Part shown: positions 6,804-8,790 of the stretch, in pieces | How the letters are laid out: every line of letters begins with the position of its first letter | How positions within the stretch are numbered: position 1 is the first letter of the stretch | DNA from: an uncultured Flavobacteriales bacterium | GTDB taxonomy: Bacteria; Bacteroidota; Bacteroidia; Flavobacteriales_D; Parvicellaceae | Length of the DNA stretch: 8,790 bases | Assembly: GCA_937924345.1 (NCBI GenBank) | Contig: CALDTD010000247.1 | Coordinates: forward strand, 1-8,790 | Direction: 5' to 3' | The notes under the pieces: generated by a model | The model's database searches: none | Told to the model about the DNA's origin: nothing | The model's input: only the letters and a program-made list of their open reading frames with translations | Made by a program: the position numbers and the translations under genes

Positions 6804-7928
6804 TTAATATTTAAAATTAGCTTTAAAAGGCTTTCTTAATTCGTACTCACTTGGAGTAATAAAATGAAACATTGGTTTTAATAAAAAGTTAGAGAAACTG
6901 TTGTTATGTTTTGCATACAATTTCATATTTATAGGTTTTGCACCTAAAGCACTTTTAATCAATTCGCTAGTTCTACCAAATTGTAACATTTCTATTTTGT
7001 TTTCTATTGCTAGTTCTACATAATTACATAGTAAACGTTGGTAAATATTTAACTCTAAATTATGATTATAATCTAAACCGACATAGTTAGCGTCCATTAC
7101 ATTACCATTTATAAAAGCAGTACTAAAACCAACTAGCTTTTCTTCTAGAAATAATGCTGTTAGAATAAAATTTTCGTTTAATAATTGTTTAAAGTTTACA
7201 AAAGCCTTAACATTAATTACTCCGTAGCTATAATTTGCTTTTTGGGCTACATTAAGTAATAATTTACTTATTGTATACTTGTGTTCTATTATTTCTTCTT
7301 TAGTAAGCTTTTTTAGATTTAATAAGTTCGATTTACTGAAGATACTATGAATTCGGGTTCTATATTTAGTTTTCATACTAAATAAATAATCCTCAAATGT
7401 TTTCCAGTCTTTGTGAATAGGCAAAACCATGTTTACATCTGCTAAAAAGGAAGAATACTTTACCGAAGTAAAGTCTGATTCTTTGTAGATAGAGTGAGGA
7501 TAAAAATCTTTTAATAAGACAATAGAAAATTTATTTTCTTCGTTTTGTTCTTTTATTAATTGAGTAATTTTTCTAAGTTCTTTTATAACTAAAGATTGGT
7601 CAAGACCTTCAATTGCTAAAAATCCATTTTCGCCACTGCAAAAAACATTACCACAGACTAAAATATTTGCGGAAATTAGAGTTGGATTATTATTGCTTGT
7701 AAACTTTACAACTTGAAAAACAGAAATTAAAAATGGTTCTTTATTTTCGTTGTAAGAAATAGAATAGTAGAACTGCATTTCTTTATGCATTGCCAATTCT
7801 AACCCTTTAAGGTAATCAATTGAAAGATAAAGATTGTAGTTTGTTTTCCAAACAGTTTCCCATTCTAATTTATTAACCTCCAAAATGGATGAATAGAGAG
7901 AATTTTTTATGTGTGAGGAAATTATCAA
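6804..7928 (-). CDS. GNAT-superfamily protein, BioF2/FemAB-like acyltransferase
   Basis: This 374-residue protein has no signal peptide or membrane segment. The C-terminal half looks like the BioF2-type GNAT domain related to FemAB-like enzymes: a basic helix FEDYLFSMKTKYRTRIH (178-194), strands LVGFSTAFINGNVMDANYVG (265-284), then LNIYQRLLCNYVELAIE (293-309) and MLQFGRTSELIKSALGAKP (314-332). The GRTxxxxKxxxGA pattern is typical of the acyl-donor half of these proteins. The acceptor is unknown; relatives act in cell-wall or exopolysaccharide acylation, so an envelope substrate is only a guess. The start appears to be TTG (7926-7928). In-frame TAA at 7935-7937 closes the frame upstream, no ATG lies between, and the first internal Met is residue 47. 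The true start could also be a later TTG such as residue 16. The gene precedes the YdjM-like gene by 3 bp. Confidence 0.8.
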   Translation of the reverse strand: MIISSHIKNSLYSSILEVNKLEWETVWKTNYNLYLSIDYLKGLELAMHKEMQFYYSISYNENKEPFLISVFQVVKFTSNNNPTLISANILVCGNVFCSGENGFLAIEGLDQSLVIKELRKITQLIKEQNEENKFSIVLLKDFYPHSIYKESDFTSVKYSSFLADVNMVLPIHKDWKTFEDYLFSMKTKYRTRIHSIFSKSNLLNLKKLTKEEIIEHKYTISKLLLNVAQKANYSYGVINVKAFVNFKQLLNENFILTALFLEEKLVGFSTAFINGNVMDANYVGLDYNHNLELNIYQRLLCNYVELAIENKIEMLQFGRTSELIKSALGAKPINMKLYAKHNNSFSNFLLKPMFHFITPSEYELRKPFKANFKY

Positions 7929-8211
7929 CTCAATTTATAAGCAAACGCTAAAATATAAAACATTAGCTTTAGTTGTTTATTTATGTCTGTTTATATCACT
8001 TTACATGTGTTTAGGAGAATTTTTATAAATAGACTAAGTTTATTTAGTAATTTTATTCGAACAATTTTTTTTATTTATGAGTTCAGCAATTATATTAACT
8101 ATCATATTGAATGCTTGATCAAAGTTTAATTTCAAATCCTGTTTTTTTAAATCTAAAGCTAAATACTTTAATAAAAGTAAAGCTATTAAGTTTACAGATA
8201 ATATAAATTCT
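7929..8211. other. Divergent A/T-rich intergenic region
   Basis: This 283-bp spacer lies between the minus-strand acyltransferase start and the plus-strand surface protein start, so it should hold two outward promoters. Only degenerate boxes are visible. On the plus strand TAAGTTTA (8187-8194) matches 7 of 8 positions, ends 17 bp before the ATG and has no clear -33 TTG. On the minus strand, TAGCGTTTG (7950-7942) has one base too many between TA and TTTG. An eight-T run sits at 8065-8072. I see no RNA gene, terminator hairpin or convincing short gene. Confidence 0.5.
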
Positions 8212-8790
8212 ATGAAATATTTACTATTAATTAAATTTATTTTTTTTTCCTTTATTTTCTACTCACAATGTGGATCTGGATCAACCTCGATACCTACAGC
8301 TGGAGTTTCAATTTATGATCCTTTAACTTCTTGTGCTCCAGCTTGTCAACAAGTTGATGATCCAATATCACCATCTGTAAGTCCAAATACTGTTTTAACT
8401 TTTACAACTGATTATTTTACTGAAGGGCCATGCTATTATTTGGGTTCTGTTTATGCTCTTTATTCAGATGGAACCACAGAACTAATGGTTTCATATACAG
8501 AGATAACGCCTACACCAACAACAACTTTCTCATTTACAACTACAAAAACATTAGTAGCAATAAGGGTAATTTCATCAACAACATGTCCTGAACCTAATGA
8601 TGGTGAAGAACAAAGTGAGTTTTCTATTGGTATAGGTAATATATGTGCAACCCCTGTTTGTACTCCTGGATCCAATACAACAAGTACCGCTTCAATTTGT
8701 GAAAATCAAACCAAAGCACTTACTGCTAGCGCTGGAGGAGGGACTTGGAGTATAGTCAGTGGAGGAGGTAGTGTAAGTGGTAATACCTAC
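8212..8790 (+). CDS. Large secreted/cell-surface protein with Gly-rich repeat-type module, N-terminal part (3' end outside the window)
   Basis: The frame is open from ATG 8212-8214 to the window edge, giving 193 residues. Residues 1-19 (MKYLLLIKFIFFSFIFYSQ) form a signal peptide with a Lys near the start, a Phe/Ile core and the YSQ ending common in flavobacteria. No lipobox precedes Cys20, so it is not an obvious lipoprotein. The exported part is rich in Thr, Ser, Gly and paired cysteines (41/45, 74, 125, 145/150), with beta-strand-like stretches such as VLTFTTDYF and FSFTTTKTLVAIRVI. At 161-193 it enters a segment starting SICENQTKALTASAGGGTWS, ending GGGSVSGNTY. Segments of this form (ICE, then GGTWS, then GGG) are repeated in tandem in large Bacteroidota surface proteins, many exported by the type IX system. 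The C-terminal sorting domain, if any, is off-window. No Shine-Dalgarno is seen. Exact function unknown; adhesin is an inference. Confidence 0.82.
   Translation, partial: MKYLLLIKFIFFSFIFYSQCGSGSTSIPTAGVSIYDPLTSCAPACQQVDDPISPSVSPNTVLTFTTDYFTEGPCYYLGSVYALYSDGTTELMVSYTEITPTPTTTFSFTTTKTLVAIRVISSTTCPEPNDGEEQSEFSIGIGNICATPVCTPGSNTTSTASICENQTKALTASAGGGTWSIVSGGGSVSGNTY
8240..8248 (+). repeat. T9 homopolymer in signal-peptide codons
   Basis: Nine consecutive T bases fall within codons 10-12 (Ile-Phe-Phe) of the signal peptide of the truncated surface protein gene. Gain of one T would end translation at TGA 8316-8318, and loss of one T at TAA 8324-8326, so slippage would switch the product off. Runs of 7-8 T occur elsewhere in this A/T-rich window, so the tract alone does not prove phase variation. 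Confidence 0.6.

Noticed and set aside
7983..8129. Plus-strand 48-codon open frame (MSVYITLHVF...) in the divergent spacer
   Set aside because: It has no ribosome binding context or promoter, a composition expected of random A/T-rich DNA (Phe, Ile, Asn) and no family resemblance. It could only be rescued by conservation in relatives.
8212..8274. Lipoprotein signal for the surface protein because Cys20 follows the hydrophobic segment
   Set aside because: The residues before the cysteine (FYSQ) do not fit a lipobox, which needs a small residue at -1 and usually Leu at -3; a standard signal peptide cut after YSQ fits better.
8460..8675. Minus-strand 71-codon open frame
   Set aside because: It is antisense to the surface-protein frame, which has a signal peptide and runs continuously through it; its composition looks like the reverse of Thr/Ser-rich codons.
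1..8790. Defence system, mobile element, CRISPR array or biosynthetic cluster
   Set aside because: I found no transposase, integrase, nuclease, toxin-antitoxin, repeat-spacer pattern or tRNA-type attachment site; the genes are ordinary core and envelope families apart from the truncated surface protein.

Overview
The window is AT-rich throughout (roughly 70% A+T by eye). It reads as chromosomal DNA of a marine-type Flavobacteriaceae bacterium (Bacteroidota). Supporting signs are the A/T-rich leaders with almost no Shine-Dalgarno sequence, a good Bacteroidota -7 promoter box (TAnnTTTG) before the LysE gene, families typical of flavobacteria, and a secreted protein whose signal peptide ends in YSQ. 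I cannot fix the genus from the sequence alone.

Left part (1-4333): a tightly coupled plus-strand cluster comes first. It holds the 3' end of lipB (octanoyl transferase), a conserved 135-residue protein of unknown function, and rsmE (16S rRNA m3U1498 methyltransferase). They are joined by ATGA and TAATG overlaps. The cluster converges on a minus-strand pair, a large AsmA-type envelope protein followed by an MmcQ/YjbR-like protein, also joined by TAATG. The rsmE and yjbR 3' ends overlap by 18 bp.

Middle (4334-7928): a 200-bp divergent intergenic region separates asmA from a plus-strand pair of small membrane proteins, a LysE/RhtB-type exporter and a DUF1761 protein. This pair abuts, stop codon to stop codon, a minus-strand pair: a GNAT/FemAB-like (BioF2-type) acyltransferase and a YdjM/YfhP-type membrane protein with a long C-terminal extension.

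Right end (7929-8790): a 283-bp A/T-rich divergent spacer leads to the 5' part of a plus-strand gene that runs off the window. It encodes a signal peptide, Cys/Thr/Ser-rich extracellular sequence and the start of a Gly-rich module resembling those repeated in large Bacteroidota surface proteins. A nine-T run lies inside its signal-peptide codons.

Most of the window is ordinary housekeeping and envelope content. I see no tRNA, rRNA, CRISPR array, insertion sequence, phage gene or recognisable defence system. The points most worth a second look are the truncated surface protein with its homopolymer, the coupled unknown gene between lipB and rsmE, and the two minus-strand transcription units that both appear to start with TTG.
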